The notes beneath the pieces were generated by a model that saw only the letters and a list, made by a program, of their open reading frames with translations, searched no databases and was not told the DNA's origin. The translations under genes and the position numbers were made by a program. Shown here in pieces: positions 27,700-35,528 of a stretch of DNA of 64,000 nucleotides (position 1 is the first letter of the stretch; each line of letters starts with the position of its first letter). The stretch covers positions 248,001 to 312,000 of the forward strand of contig NZ_NPFW01000007.1 of assembly GCF_002259405.1 (NCBI RefSeq). The letters run 5' to 3'. Origin of the DNA: Rhodococcus sp. 14-2483-1-2. Its GTDB lineage: Bacteria > Actinomycetota > Actinomycetes > Mycobacteriales > Mycobacteriaceae.

Positions 27700-28920
27700 T
27701 CAAAAACGCGCGAGAATTGCACGCGCACAACGCACTACGGTCGCGCGGTCGTACGACATCACGTAATCGAACTCGCGATCGGCGTCGACCTCCCCGCGGT
27801 GCAGATCGATCGCTGCGAGCACTCCGCAGAAGTGCGGTCCGAGCACCACGACGTTCCACTCCTCCACGAGCGGATCCGTCGGATCGAGGGGCGCATGCAT
27901 GATGCCACCCTCTTGCACGTAACCCATGCCCACGCCGTACACGCCGGCGTACGAGATCTGCTCGGCCATCGAGACCCAACGCCCACGGGTGGTCGAGGTG
28001 AAGTGCTCCGCCCGCTGAAAAGTGCCGAGTACCAACGTTTCCGGCCCCGCTGCGGCAGCCTGCATCTCGAGGGACGTACTCATCGCCACCAGCAGACGCT
28101 TGGTGCTGCGGGTGGCCGTCTTACCGTCGGACGCGATGGCGTACGGCGATGCCGCGGCGACAGCAGGTGTGCTCCAGGTCGGGAACGGGGGCATCACCTC
28201 GGCAGCGTCGGCAGGAAGCTCCTCGGTCGTCTCCGCCGCCGGATACAACTCGCCCACCCCGTAGGTCGCTCCGAGTCCGAGTGCGCGGGTGCGATGCAAT
28301 GCGGTGTCGACTCCGCTTGCCACCACCACCGCGCCGGTGCGTTCCACCTGAGCCGAGACGGCGTGGGCGGTGCGTGCGGTGGCCAGATCGGGGCGTCGGG
28401 ACACCATCGACCCGGCGAGGATGATCACGTCGGGTTCGATCAGCGGCAGCAGAGTCATCGACTGCGGCCGACGGCCGACATCGTCGACGGCCACCACCTT
28501 GCCGTCGCGCCTGGCCTTGTCGATCGCGGCGAGGGTGCGGGCCGGACTGTCCACGAGTGCCGCTTCGGTGACGACCACGATGTCGCGGCGCAATTGTTCT
28601 TCGGTGGCGGAATCGAGCGCGGCAAGAGAGTCGACGTCCATGGAGACGAGCATCGGCAACCGCACAGACTGGTTGATTCGAGCCACTCCCCACGCGAGCG
28701 CGTCGAGTTCACGCTTGGCGTCCATTGCTCTGGCCGCGCGCTTGAGCGCGTCGGCCGACGCGAGCGGACCGTTCTCGGGGCCCCGCAACTGAACTTCGAT
28801 CGCTGCGAGCGCGCCGTTGTCCAGCCGACAGACCGGGGCGAAATACGGATGCACCGTCAGCTCTCCCGTGTCCGTGTCGACTGCAGATCCTGCTTCGGCC
28901 AGCGCGAACGTCACACCCAC
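27700..28920 (-). CDS. degenerate EAL plus DICT sensory domain protein
   Basis: About 406 residues. The N-terminal half (to about 225) follows the EAL-phosphodiesterase fold, but the signature glutamate motif reads AIEVQLRG and the catalytic acidic residues look eroded, so c-di-GMP hydrolysis is doubtful. The C-terminal half (about 265-405) matches the DICT domain (SYAGVYGVGMGYV, EEWNVVVLGPHFCGVLAA), a sensor linked to cyclic-dinucleotide and light systems. GTG at 28914 or 28920 is the likely start; the frame's first GTG at 28962 lies inside a terminator-like hairpin. A diguanylate cyclase lies 3 kb away. Confidence 0.7.
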   Translation of the reverse strand: MGVTFALAEAGSAVDTDTGELTVHPYFAPVCRLDNGALAAIEVQLRGPENGPLASADALKRAARAMDAKRELDALAWGVARINQSVRLPMLVSMDVDSLAALDSATEEQLRRDIVVVTEAALVDSPARTLAAIDKARRDGKVVAVDDVGRRPQSMTLLPLIEPDVIILAGSMVSRRPDLATARTAHAVSAQVERTGAVVVASGVDTALHRTRALGLGATYGVGELYPAAETTEELPADAAEVMPPFPTWSTPAVAAASPYAIASDGKTATRSTKRLLVAMSTSLEMQAAAAGPETLVLGTFQRAEHFTSTTRGRWVSMAEQISYAGVYGVGMGYVQEGGIMHAPLDPTDPLVEEWNVVVLGPHFCGVLAAIDLHRGEVDADREFDYVMSYDRATVVRCARAILARF

Positions 28921-28930
28921 AGTTTGACAC

Positions 28931-28960
28931 GAAAAAACGACCCCCGTCACGCGGGGGCTC
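28931..28960 (-). terminator. intrinsic-terminator-like hairpin with T6 tract just upstream of the DICT gene
   Basis: On the minus strand, CCCCCG (28957-28952) pairs with CGGGGG (28946-28941) and TTTTTT follows at 28937-28932. It ends about 12 bases before the DICT start codon. No obvious gene on the minus strand precedes it, so it may be an attenuator in the DICT leader, or mark the end of an unseen transcript. Confidence 0.55.
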
Positions 28961-28962
28961 AT

Positions 28963-29359
28963 CCGTTTTCAAACCTGTGGAGCATGCTTTTCTTCGCTTG
29001 CCTCATGGTCGGTGTCGGAGATGTCATCGACGCAGTCGGAACTATCTCGTTTCGGTAACGTTGTATAACGCGTTGGTAACGGCGTCGCGCGAGAGCGGGC
29101 ACGCGGAATCGGGAGCCCTTCGCGGCCCCGAGATCGGGCCGAAAGCCGAAGTTGCAGTGCGCTTTCGAGACTTCCGCCGAATTTCATTACCACTGCATAC
29201 AACAAACATACCGACCGGATTGTGACTTCTCACAGACTTGCCGTAAAGCAATTTCTGCAGAAGTTTCGTCGACCTAACGTCCCTCCCGGCTGCCGGAACA
29301 CCGGCACCGTCGGACCCTCGCGGGGGTCCGGAGCCGTTCTGGACTTGGAGGTTCGATCG
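28963..29359. other. 397-base intergenic region with direct repeats and leader hairpins
   Basis: No convincing gene was found. GGTAACG occurs at 29054-29060 and 29075-29081, 21 bp apart, around TTGTATAACGCG, which includes a TATAAC -10-like hexamer. Just before the exported-protein gene, CGGACCC (29311-29317) pairs with GGGTCCG (29324-29330) and a smaller GCCGG/CCGGC hairpin precedes it at about 29292-29305, so that gene has a structured leader. The remaining bases show nothing recognisable. Confidence 0.4.
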
Positions 29360-29869
29360 ATGACGCTCAACCCGCCGACCCGCTCTCGCACGCTCGCCGC
29401 CGCCGTGGCCGCTGTTGCCATCGCCGGAGCGACAGTCGGTGCCGCCAACGCCGGCGCCGCAACAATCTCCCCGGCAAGCACCGCTTTCACGGCACCCGGC
29501 ACGATCGTCGTGAGCACGCCGGCTTCGTTCGGGGTGCCCGTGAGTTGTTCCATCTCACTGTCCGGCACCACCAGTGCCGACGGTTCCTCGGCATCGATCA
29601 CCGACGCCAAGATCAGCGGTTCGAACCGTCTGTGCGGCCTGCCCCAGCTGAAGAACCTGCCCTGGACTCTGACCCCCACCAGCGCCACCACCGGTGAGGT
29701 GTCCAACGTGGGCTTCTCGTTGGTCGGTTACAACTGCGGGCCCGCCACGCTGGCCGGGTCCTTCGACAACATGACCAACACGCTCACCGCGACCGACCAG
29801 CCGATGTCCGGCAACTGCACCGTCAACAGCCTTTCGGTCCAGCCCGACCCCGCCTTCACCCTGTCCTGA
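29360..29869 (+). CDS. exported protein of unknown function
   Basis: 169 residues. A Sec signal peptide (RSRTLAAAVAAVAIAGATVGAANA, cut after about residue 31) is followed by a beta-rich Ser/Thr/Gly domain with two pairs of cysteines (VSCSIS, NRLCGL, YNCGP, GNCTV). Start ATG has GGAGG 7 bases upstream. Similar short exported proteins in Rhodococcus have been labelled PraB-like, but I cannot support that from sequence alone. It lies 52 bases before another exported protein gene, probably in one operon. Confidence 0.7.
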   Translation: MTLNPPTRSRTLAAAVAAVAIAGATVGAANAGAATISPASTAFTAPGTIVVSTPASFGVPVSCSISLSGTTSADGSSASITDAKISGSNRLCGLPQLKNLPWTLTPTSATTGEVSNVGFSLVGYNCGPATLAGSFDNMTNTLTATDQPMSGNCTVNSLSVQPDPAFTLS

Positions 29870-29921
29870 CTCCTCCCGTCCCACCTCGTTCCGCATCAAC
29901 CATTCTCGAGAAGGAGACCAC

Positions 29922-30638
29922 GTGAAGATTCGCAACAAGACTGTCGTCACGATGACGGCATTGGCGTCGAGCATCGCCTTGGGCACGCTCGTCGCCGCCC
30001 CGGCGAACGCTGCCGACACGCTCCCCATCACGTTCCAGGCCGACACGACGACGATCATCGCCAAGACCGGTCAGCCGGTCGTGTTTCCCACCACCGACCT
30101 CGCCACGGACGTCGATCTGGTCAACGGCACGGTGACCGGAACACTTGCACTCCCACAGGCGTCGGCCGACCTGAAACTCGGACCCGCGACGCTGGCGAAC
30201 TTCACGATCTCGATCGTCGACGCGACGCCGGTGTCCGGCACCATCGTCCGCGGCGGCCCGGACGAGGCACCGACGTTGGACCTCGACGTCGCACAGAGCT
30301 TCAAGATTCGCATCGATTCGGTGAAGCCGTTGGGCATCGACACCGGATCGGCCGGATCGGCCGCGGTCGACCTGATCCCTGCGGGTAGCAACTGCGTCAC
30401 CGCCGAGACCACCGCCAACCTCTCCGGTTCGCTCGATGCGATCGACCTGATTCAGAACAACCAGGCCGATGCACACGTGAAGGGCACGTACACGATTCCG
30501 CAGTTCCAGAACTGTGGCGCGTTCACGTCGGTGCTGAACGCGATCATCGCCGGTCCGGGCAACACTCTCGACGTGCACCTGACCGATCCGGTCTTCGACG
30601 TCGGCACCCGGTCCGCGATTGCGGCAGAGGTGGCGTAG
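29922..30638 (+). CDS. exported beta-rich protein of unknown function
   Basis: 238 residues starting at GTG with AAGGAGA 6 bases upstream. The signal peptide ends near PANAAD (residue 31). The mature part is Thr/Asp/Ala-rich, beta-strand-like and of low complexity, with only two cysteines (SNCVTAE and FQNCGAF), which may form one disulfide. No family recognised. It shares size, composition and operon with the exported protein before it, and could be a cell-surface or envelope component. Confidence 0.7.
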   Translation: MKIRNKTVVTMTALASSIALGTLVAAPANAADTLPITFQADTTTIIAKTGQPVVFPTTDLATDVDLVNGTVTGTLALPQASADLKLGPATLANFTISIVDATPVSGTIVRGGPDEAPTLDLDVAQSFKIRIDSVKPLGIDTGSAGSAAVDLIPAGSNCVTAETTANLSGSLDAIDLIQNNQADAHVKGTYTIPQFQNCGAFTSVLNAIIAGPGNTLDVHLTDPVFDVGTRSAIAAEVA

Positions 30639-30654
30639 CGGTTCGCACCTCGAT

Positions 30655-30700
30655 CGGCGGCGTCGACCGGTTCCCTTGCGGAACCCGGTCGACGCCGTCG
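30655..30700. terminator. strong bidirectional hairpin between convergent genes
   Basis: The central stem CGTCGACCGG (30661-30670) pairs with CCGGTCGACG (30685-30694). It extends inward by TTCC/GGAA past one bulged C and outward to about 30655 and 30700. It lies between the exported-protein gene (+) and the diguanylate cyclase gene (-) and suits termination of both. Confidence 0.75.
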
Positions 30701-30701
30701 T

Positions 30702-31811
30702 TCATTGCCGTTCGTCGACCGGATGGACGGACGGCTCCTCGTGTTGGTACACCGTGACGCGGTTGCCGCCGATCCGCTTGGCCCGGTACATCGCTCGATC
30801 GGCTCGGCCGAGCAGCACATCGACGTCCCCGACGATGTCCCGTGCCTCGACAACCGTGTGAGCGACGCCTATCGATGCCGTCAGTGGGGACCGGTCGGTC
30901 GCGTCGCACAGGCGGATTCGCAATTCCTCGGATCGGTCGATCACCGACTCGACGCCGTCGAGGCAGACGATCGCGAATTCTTCGCCTCCGAGTCGAACCG
31001 TCACGGCCGGTGCCGGGAAGACATCGAGAATGCGGCTCGCGGTGAGACGAATGACCGTGTCTCCGTACTCGTGGCCGAATCGATCGTTGACGGCCTTGAA
31101 GTTGTCGATGTCGATCACCACGGCGGCCACTGATGTGTCGATCCCGGATCGAAGGTCGAGGTTGCCGATCGCCGCGTCGAATCCCCGGCGGTTCTGCAGT
31201 CCGGTGAGTGGGTCGTAGAACGCGCCGGTGGCATCGCGACGCAGCAGCATCAGGAAGGAGTGACAGATCAGCGGCGCCGAGAACATCACCAGGATCAGCA
31301 TCACCAGGTAGAGATTGGTCTGCAGCCGCTGCGCCGAGTCGCCGACCATGGCCGAGACATAGAGGGCCGCAACGGTGACGAAGGCGAAGAGGTGATGCGC
31401 GGTGAACAACTTGGGGCCGTGGAAGCCCACGACGTAGCTGCCCATCACCGTGAACAGCGCCGCCATCGGCAGCATCTCGGACGGCTCGTCGATGGTGAGG
31501 AGCACTGCGGCGAGCACGATGTCGGCGTACAGCACGAATGCGATCGACATGCGCCAACTCGGCCAACCGCCGATCAGCCAGGCCAACCCCAGCGGAGGAG
31601 TCGTCACGATGGTCGACCACAGCGCCCATTGCCCCGGGCCGCTGTCTCCGAGACCCGGGATCGTCAGGGCGATCACCGCGGCAGCCGCGTAGAAGAAGCA
31701 GAAGATCCCGATGAGGATCCTGGTGACGTGCAGCGCTTTCTGGGACCGTGCATACGCAACGTTCCACCCGTAGTCGACCGGGAGCGACCACCATTGGCGA
31801 AGACTGTTCAC
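30702..31811 (-). CDS. membrane-bound diguanylate cyclase
   Basis: 369 residues. Six predicted transmembrane helices (about 30-200) precede a GGDEF domain (about 205-355). The domain shows DPLTGLQNRRGFD, DIDNFKAVNDRFGHEYGD and the active-site loop RLGGEEF. The signature is intact, so synthesis of c-di-GMP from GTP is expected. No RxxD inhibitory site precedes the loop (PAPAVTVRLGGEEF), so product inhibition may be weak. It is near the DICT/EAL-like protein, a possible partner. Confidence 0.88.
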   Translation of the reverse strand: MNSLRQWWSLPVDYGWNVAYARSQKALHVTRILIGIFCFFYAAAAVIALTIPGLGDSGPGQWALWSTIVTTPPLGLAWLIGGWPSWRMSIAFVLYADIVLAAVLLTIDEPSEMLPMAALFTVMGSYVVGFHGPKLFTAHHLFAFVTVAALYVSAMVGDSAQRLQTNLYLVMLILVMFSAPLICHSFLMLLRRDATGAFYDPLTGLQNRRGFDAAIGNLDLRSGIDTSVAAVVIDIDNFKAVNDRFGHEYGDTVIRLTASRILDVFPAPAVTVRLGGEEFAIVCLDGVESVIDRSEELRIRLCDATDRSPLTASIGVAHTVVEARDIVGDVDVLLGRADRAMYRAKRIGGNRVTVYQHEEPSVHPVDERQ

Positions 31812-31902
31812 AGGTCTCGAGCAGCTTTCCTAGTGTCACGACGTGGATGGACAAGTCAACCACAGACGAAACCACCTGGTCCGCAAAGTGGAAAACTCGC
31901 GC

Positions 31903-32136
31903 CTATCCCCGCATACCGTCGGCCAACTCGAACACTCGGCCCGCATAGGTCACCATGAACGCATCGAGGGCTTGCTGCGACAGTTCGGGACATCCGGCTC
32001 TGCGAAAGAAATGCTCGAGATCCACCAGCCGATCCCCCAGTCCGACGCGTTGTCGATCCAGCGCCTCGAGCTCTACGACCAACGCCTTCAGTTCCTCGAC
32101 CTTGCGCAGCACGTCGTCCATCGGATCACCGTCCAC
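31903..32136 (-). CDS. 77-residue helical protein of unknown function
   Basis: A 77-codon frame with strong codon bias toward G/C at third positions. The product begins with a coiled-coil-like segment (MDDVLRKVEELKALVVELEALDRQRVGL when started at the internal Met) and ends FELADGMRG. GTG 32136 has GGAAGG 9 bases before it; ATG 32121 is an alternative. The opposite-strand frame here is Arg/Ser-rich and looks like a shadow. Function unknown; located just downstream of the diguanylate cyclase promoter region on the same strand as that gene. Confidence 0.5.
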   Translation of the reverse strand: MDGDPMDDVLRKVEELKALVVELEALDRQRVGLGDRLVDLEHFFRRAGCPELSQQALDAFMVTYAGRVFELADGMRG

Positions 32137-32305
32137 CTCACTGGGCCTTCCACGATTGGGCGGCGGAGCCGGGCTTCCCTCCCAACTCCGCCGAGCCCGA
32201 CTCTACGCTTTATCGAACACATGTGCGAGTCCACGAGCCAGTTCGGCCTCGGTTTGTACCACCTATCCTGTGCACAATCCGAGAAAGTGACCTACAGTCT
32301 GTGAC

Positions 32306-32440
32306 ATGCTCCAGAAAAGGGGTCCGAACGGGGTTCGGCCGCCAGGCTCGACCGATCCAATTCACTTGGCGCTCTTAGCAATCCTCACGATTGCTGTGAT
32401 CGCCCTCGTCATCGTCGCGGTCCAACAGGGCCGCCTCTGA
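32306..32440 (+). CDS. 44-residue single-helix membrane microprotein
   Basis: ATG 32306 opens a 44-codon frame: a basic, proline-containing head (MLQKRGPNGVRPPGSTDP), one clear transmembrane helix (LALLAILTIAVIALVIVAV) and a short QQGRL tail. There is no ribosome binding site, but TACAGT lies 8 bases before the ATG like a -10 box, so a leaderless mRNA is plausible, as is common in this phylum. Function unknown. Confidence 0.5.
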   Translation: MLQKRGPNGVRPPGSTDPIHLALLAILTIAVIALVIVAVQQGRL

Positions 32441-32539
32441 GCGCGCACCTCAGCGTTCACTATCGACTCCGATCGGCGGTATTCCGCGTCCTGGACACGG
32501 TTCCGAACGCTCAGGCCCGCACATCCGGCACGACGACGG

Positions 32540-33208
32540 TTACGTCTTCGGAACTCCGACCGCTCCGGCAACCTCGGCCGCCATCTCGGCAGCCGTGCTC
32601 GCGGTGGGGTGCACGCCGTCGAAGGTGGCTCCGGGTCGATCGAGCAGTGGCGCGAATTCTGCGACGGGTATGCCGCGCTCGGCGGCCAGTGCTCGAATCT
32701 CGCCGTTCAGGTCGTCGGCACTGACCTTGCGCGACGACGGCACCGTGGCGATCACGACCGTGTCGACGTCGCGTGCCCGGTCCAGGATCGTGCGCAGGTT
32801 GTCGATGATCCGAGGTAGCGGAACCGACCGGGCGAGGTCGTTGGTGCCGCCGTTGACAACGAGGATGTCCGGGTTCGCTGCCAGTGCGTCGTCGGTTCGG
32901 GCGAGGATCTGCGTCGTCGTCGCGCCGTTGATTCCCAGGTTGCCACCGTCGGCCGCGGGAGCGTCGTCCCCGCACACGAGGTACGAATACCACGCCGTGT
33001 TGCCGTGAATTCCCCAGTCGACGCGTGAATTACCTTGCGCCATCGAGTCTCCCAGCGTCACCAACCGTGGGCCGGTGTCGTTGACACTCCACCCGAAGCA
33101 GTGCGCGTTGCGGACCGTGAGCGCCGGCTTCTTCAGTGGTCCTGCCACGAGCGCGGCGGCGAGCGCCAACCCGAGTGCACCGGCGATCCACAGTCGAGTT
33201 CTTCGCAC
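32540..33208 (-). CDS. exported SGNH/GDSL-family hydrolase
   Basis: 222 residues with an N-terminal signal or anchor helix (about 7-24). Block I GDS with catalytic S55 (VTLGDSMAQG), block II Gly in GINGA, block III GGTND near 120 and block V D-x-x-H (TFDGVHPT) near 200 are all present. The family hydrolyses ester bonds in lipids, peptidoglycan O-acetyl or sugar acetyl groups. Outer-surface location is predicted. It stands 32 bases downstream of the DUF4012 gene on the same strand, probably one operon. Confidence 0.83.
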   Translation of the reverse strand: MRRTRLWIAGALGLALAAALVAGPLKKPALTVRNAHCFGWSVNDTGPRLVTLGDSMAQGNSRVDWGIHGNTAWYSYLVCGDDAPAADGGNLGINGATTTQILARTDDALAANPDILVVNGGTNDLARSVPLPRIIDNLRTILDRARDVDTVVIATVPSSRKVSADDLNGEIRALAAERGIPVAEFAPLLDRPGATFDGVHPTASTAAEMAAEVAGAVGVPKT

Positions 33209-33240
33209 GCCGGGGATTCTGCCTCATGGGCGACGGTGCA

Positions 33241-35070
33241 TCAGTTGCAGGCGGGGAAATCCACCTCGGTCGGTGCCGGAACCGACTGCGGCTGCACCGG
33301 TGCCTGCGCCTCGCCTGCAACGGTCGGTTCGACGAGGTTGTACTCGATGGTCTTGGTCTGTCCCGGCTCGATGACGACGGGCACGTAGAACACCGGATGG
33401 CCCCGTTCGGCAGCAGTCAAAAGAAACAGTGGGGTTCCGTTGATGGTGGCATCGGTCAACGTTGCGCCCTGAGTTGCGTACAGCGCCACCACCGATCGGT
33501 TGGTTCCCGGAGGTCCGTCGTATCGGGTCGATTCGTTCTGCCTGCCGGCGATGTAGGTGGTGTAGTCCTGCTGCGGAGCGTTGTTGGTGATCTCGGCGAC
33601 GACGCGGGTGGTCCGCGTCGGGCCGTCGCAGGACTGTGCGGAGTAGGTGACCTTGCGCTGCAGGTAGTAGTCGAGTTTGCCGCCTGCACCGTTGTTCACC
33701 ACCACCGCGGCGTACGGGTCGGGGCTCTCGGGAACTTCGTGGCCGATCTTGGTCGGTCCCAGGATCGATTGCAGAGCCGGGTCGGCGCTCCACACGGCGA
33801 TGTGGCCTTCACTGGTCGCTTTGCCGAGTGCTTCGAGCAGCGCGCTGGGAGATCCGATGTTGCCCTGCATCTTTGCGACCACGCGGGCTGCGATGTCCTG
33901 CAGGTACGCCTTGCGCGCGGTGTTGTCGTCCTCGAAGCGGAAGTACGCATCGGACTGCGTGATCTGGACGACGTTCGATCCGTCGATCACCTCACCGTCG
34001 CCCATCGTGATGGGGCCGACGACGTCGAGGATGTAGCCGAGGGCAACGGGATCGGTGGCGAGAGCGCCGTCGACACGTTCGCCAGTTTCCTGCTCCCACA
34101 TCGACTGCCAGATCTGCCCCGCGTACGGGAAGTGCGGACTGACGTTGCTGTTCTGCCAATTCTGAGTGGGCTGAAAGCGACTCTCGTAGACGTTGAAGAA
34201 GTCCGGACCGAGATCGATCGGGTCGTAGGGAATTCGGAGCTCGGCATTGCTTGCCAGCGAGTCGACCGCGACCTTGCCGTCGACGGCACGCACGATGCCG
34301 AGTCCGCCTATCAGGCCACCGGTTCCGCGAGATTCCGACAGTGTCTGGAAGGCCATGAAGTAGCTGCGTGGGCCGTCGGCACCGAGCATCGCGGGGAGCA
34401 CTTTCGCGGCGATGTCGGTGTTGGTCAACAGTGTCGTCAGCTCGTGCGTCTGATCCTGCAACTGAATTCGAGCGTCACCGATCTGCGCGACGAACGTCGG
34501 CTCTTCGATCGCCTGGGATTGTGCGTTGAGCACGTCGGCCGCGGCGGACGCCTGAGACAGCGCGGGCGAGGCGTCGCGCAGGGCGGCGATGTCGATGGCA
34601 CCGTCGGGTCCGCGGAGCTGACTCGGATCGAGTGTGGCCCCCACCTCGACCGACGGCGTCAGCACGTCCACGGTCAGCCCGTTGACGACGTCGGTGATCT
34701 GCGAGACGACATCCAGCGGTTGACCCACGTACGGAATCGCTGCGGCGGCCTTCCAGATCAGCGAATCGGTGGCGTCCTTCGCGTGGGTCGAGGTACGGAC
34801 CGCGTCGTCCACGGAGGTCTCGGCCTTCTGCGTATCCCCCGCCAGCAGTGCGGTTTTTGCCGACTGGGCGTAGTCGCGAGCCTGCTCGAGGTAGGTGTAC
34901 GCGGTGTTGGCGGTGTAGGCGAGCCAGGCACCGAGTCCGAGCGCTACGACGACGAACACACCGAAACCGAGCAGAATGCGTCGACCGGTTCTCTTCTTGG
35001 AACGACGACGCCTGCTGCGACTACGAGAGCTGCGATGGTCGCCGTACGGGTAGTCGTTGTCGTAGCTCAT
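33241..35070 (-). CDS. DUF4012 membrane-anchored protein
   Basis: 609 residues. A cytoplasmic Arg/Ser-rich head ([14 protein letters not shown]) leads to one transmembrane helix (about 32-53), then a large extracytoplasmic part. An AKTALLAGDTQKAE helical section is followed by the DUF4012 core (SRGTGGLIGGLGIV, PYDPIDLGPDFFNVYESRFQ). DUF4012 proteins are envelope proteins of actinobacteria often near polysaccharide genes; they resemble LytR-CpsA-Psr relatives but function is unproven. It precedes the SGNH hydrolase, consistent with cell-wall polymer work. Confidence 0.82.
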   Translation of the reverse strand: MSYDNDYPYGDHRSSRSRSRRRRSKKRTGRRILLGFGVFVVVALGLGAWLAYTANTAYTYLEQARDYAQSAKTALLAGDTQKAETSVDDAVRTSTHAKDATDSLIWKAAAAIPYVGQPLDVVSQITDVVNGLTVDVLTPSVEVGATLDPSQLRGPDGAIDIAALRDASPALSQASAAADVLNAQSQAIEEPTFVAQIGDARIQLQDQTHELTTLLTNTDIAAKVLPAMLGADGPRSYFMAFQTLSESRGTGGLIGGLGIVRAVDGKVAVDSLASNAELRIPYDPIDLGPDFFNVYESRFQPTQNWQNSNVSPHFPYAGQIWQSMWEQETGERVDGALATDPVALGYILDVVGPITMGDGEVIDGSNVVQITQSDAYFRFEDDNTARKAYLQDIAARVVAKMQGNIGSPSALLEALGKATSEGHIAVWSADPALQSILGPTKIGHEVPESPDPYAAVVVNNGAGGKLDYYLQRKVTYSAQSCDGPTRTTRVVAEITNNAPQQDYTTYIAGRQNESTRYDGPPGTNRSVVALYATQGATLTDATINGTPLFLLTAAERGHPVFYVPVVIEPGQTKTIEYNLVEPTVAGEAQAPVQPQSVPAPTEVDFPACN

Positions 35071-35144
35071 GGCTGGATGGGTGCCCTTTCGTTGCGGCTA
35101 AGACTACAAACGACGTCCTCTCACCGCGACACGACTCTCGGGCA

Positions 35145-35173
35145 GGCTGCGCCGGTGTTGCACCGGCGCAGCC
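35145..35173 (-). terminator. perfect 13-bp hairpin after the 35-residue peptide gene
   Basis: GGCTGCGCCGGTG at 35145-35157 and CACCGGCGCAGCC at 35161-35173 pair perfectly over 13 bp with a 3-base loop. It lies 8 bases past the stop of the peptide gene on the minus strand, and before the DUF4012 gene. There is no T tract, as for many actinobacterial terminators. Confidence 0.75.
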
Positions 35174-35181
35174 GTTCGACG

Positions 35182-35289
35182 TCAGGATCCGATGAGTGCA
35201 CTCACTGCAGTGCTGCCGCTCTCGGCGCTTCCGCTGCCGATGAGCCCGAGGATGACGTCGACGATGATCTTGGCGATGAATGCGTCCAT
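35182..35289 (-). CDS. 35-residue hydrophobic peptide
   Basis: ATG 35289 has AGGAG 6 bases upstream and the frame ends 8 bases before a perfect hairpin, so this is an independent small transcription unit. The peptide begins MDAFIAKIIVDVILGLIG, an amphipathic or membrane-active helix, and ends in a Ser/Gly/Ala-rich tail (SGSAESGSTAVSALIGS). No family recognised. It is divergent from alkB and shares the 239-base gap holding the TTGTACAA sites. Possible roles include a small membrane regulator or surface-active peptide (inference). Confidence 0.65.
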   Translation of the reverse strand: MDAFIAKIIVDVILGLIGSGSAESGSTAVSALIGS

Positions 35290-35440
35290 AACTACTCCTG
35301 TTGTGAAGTACCCCCGACGGGATACAGACGGACCTACGAGCGCTGCGGCCGTTTGTGACCGGCCACAACGAGTCGGAAGGTAGCAGCTGGATCTGTCCGA
35401 ACGGTGGTGCTGTGGGCGCAGCCACAGTCCCAGACATTGT

Positions 35441-35466
35441 TTGTACAAATTTCTGATTTTGTACAA
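35441..35466. promoter_or_regulatory. paired TTGTACAA palindromes upstream of alkB
   Basis: TTGTACAA is present at 35441-35448 and 35459-35466, 18 bp apart centre to centre, within the AT-rich part of the alkB upstream region. The arrangement is typical of TetR-family operators. The TetR gene at the end of the alkB operon is the likely ligand-responsive repressor (inference). Confidence 0.6.
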
Positions 35467-35528
35467 CAGCCTGACAAATCTTGTGTATTGTCCAATCCAC
35501 AGTGATCGGCCTTACACGAGGAGTGACG

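Noticed and set aside
28969..29205. 78-residue minus-strand and 82-residue plus-strand frames between the DICT and exported-protein genes
   Set aside because: No ribosome binding site, no domain and weak codon bias on either strand; treated as intergenic.
31843..32304. 153-residue plus-strand frame over the 77-residue gene
   Set aside because: Composition looks like a shadow and it ends in the promoter of the 44-residue gene; the minus-strand frame has better codon bias and a ribosome binding site.
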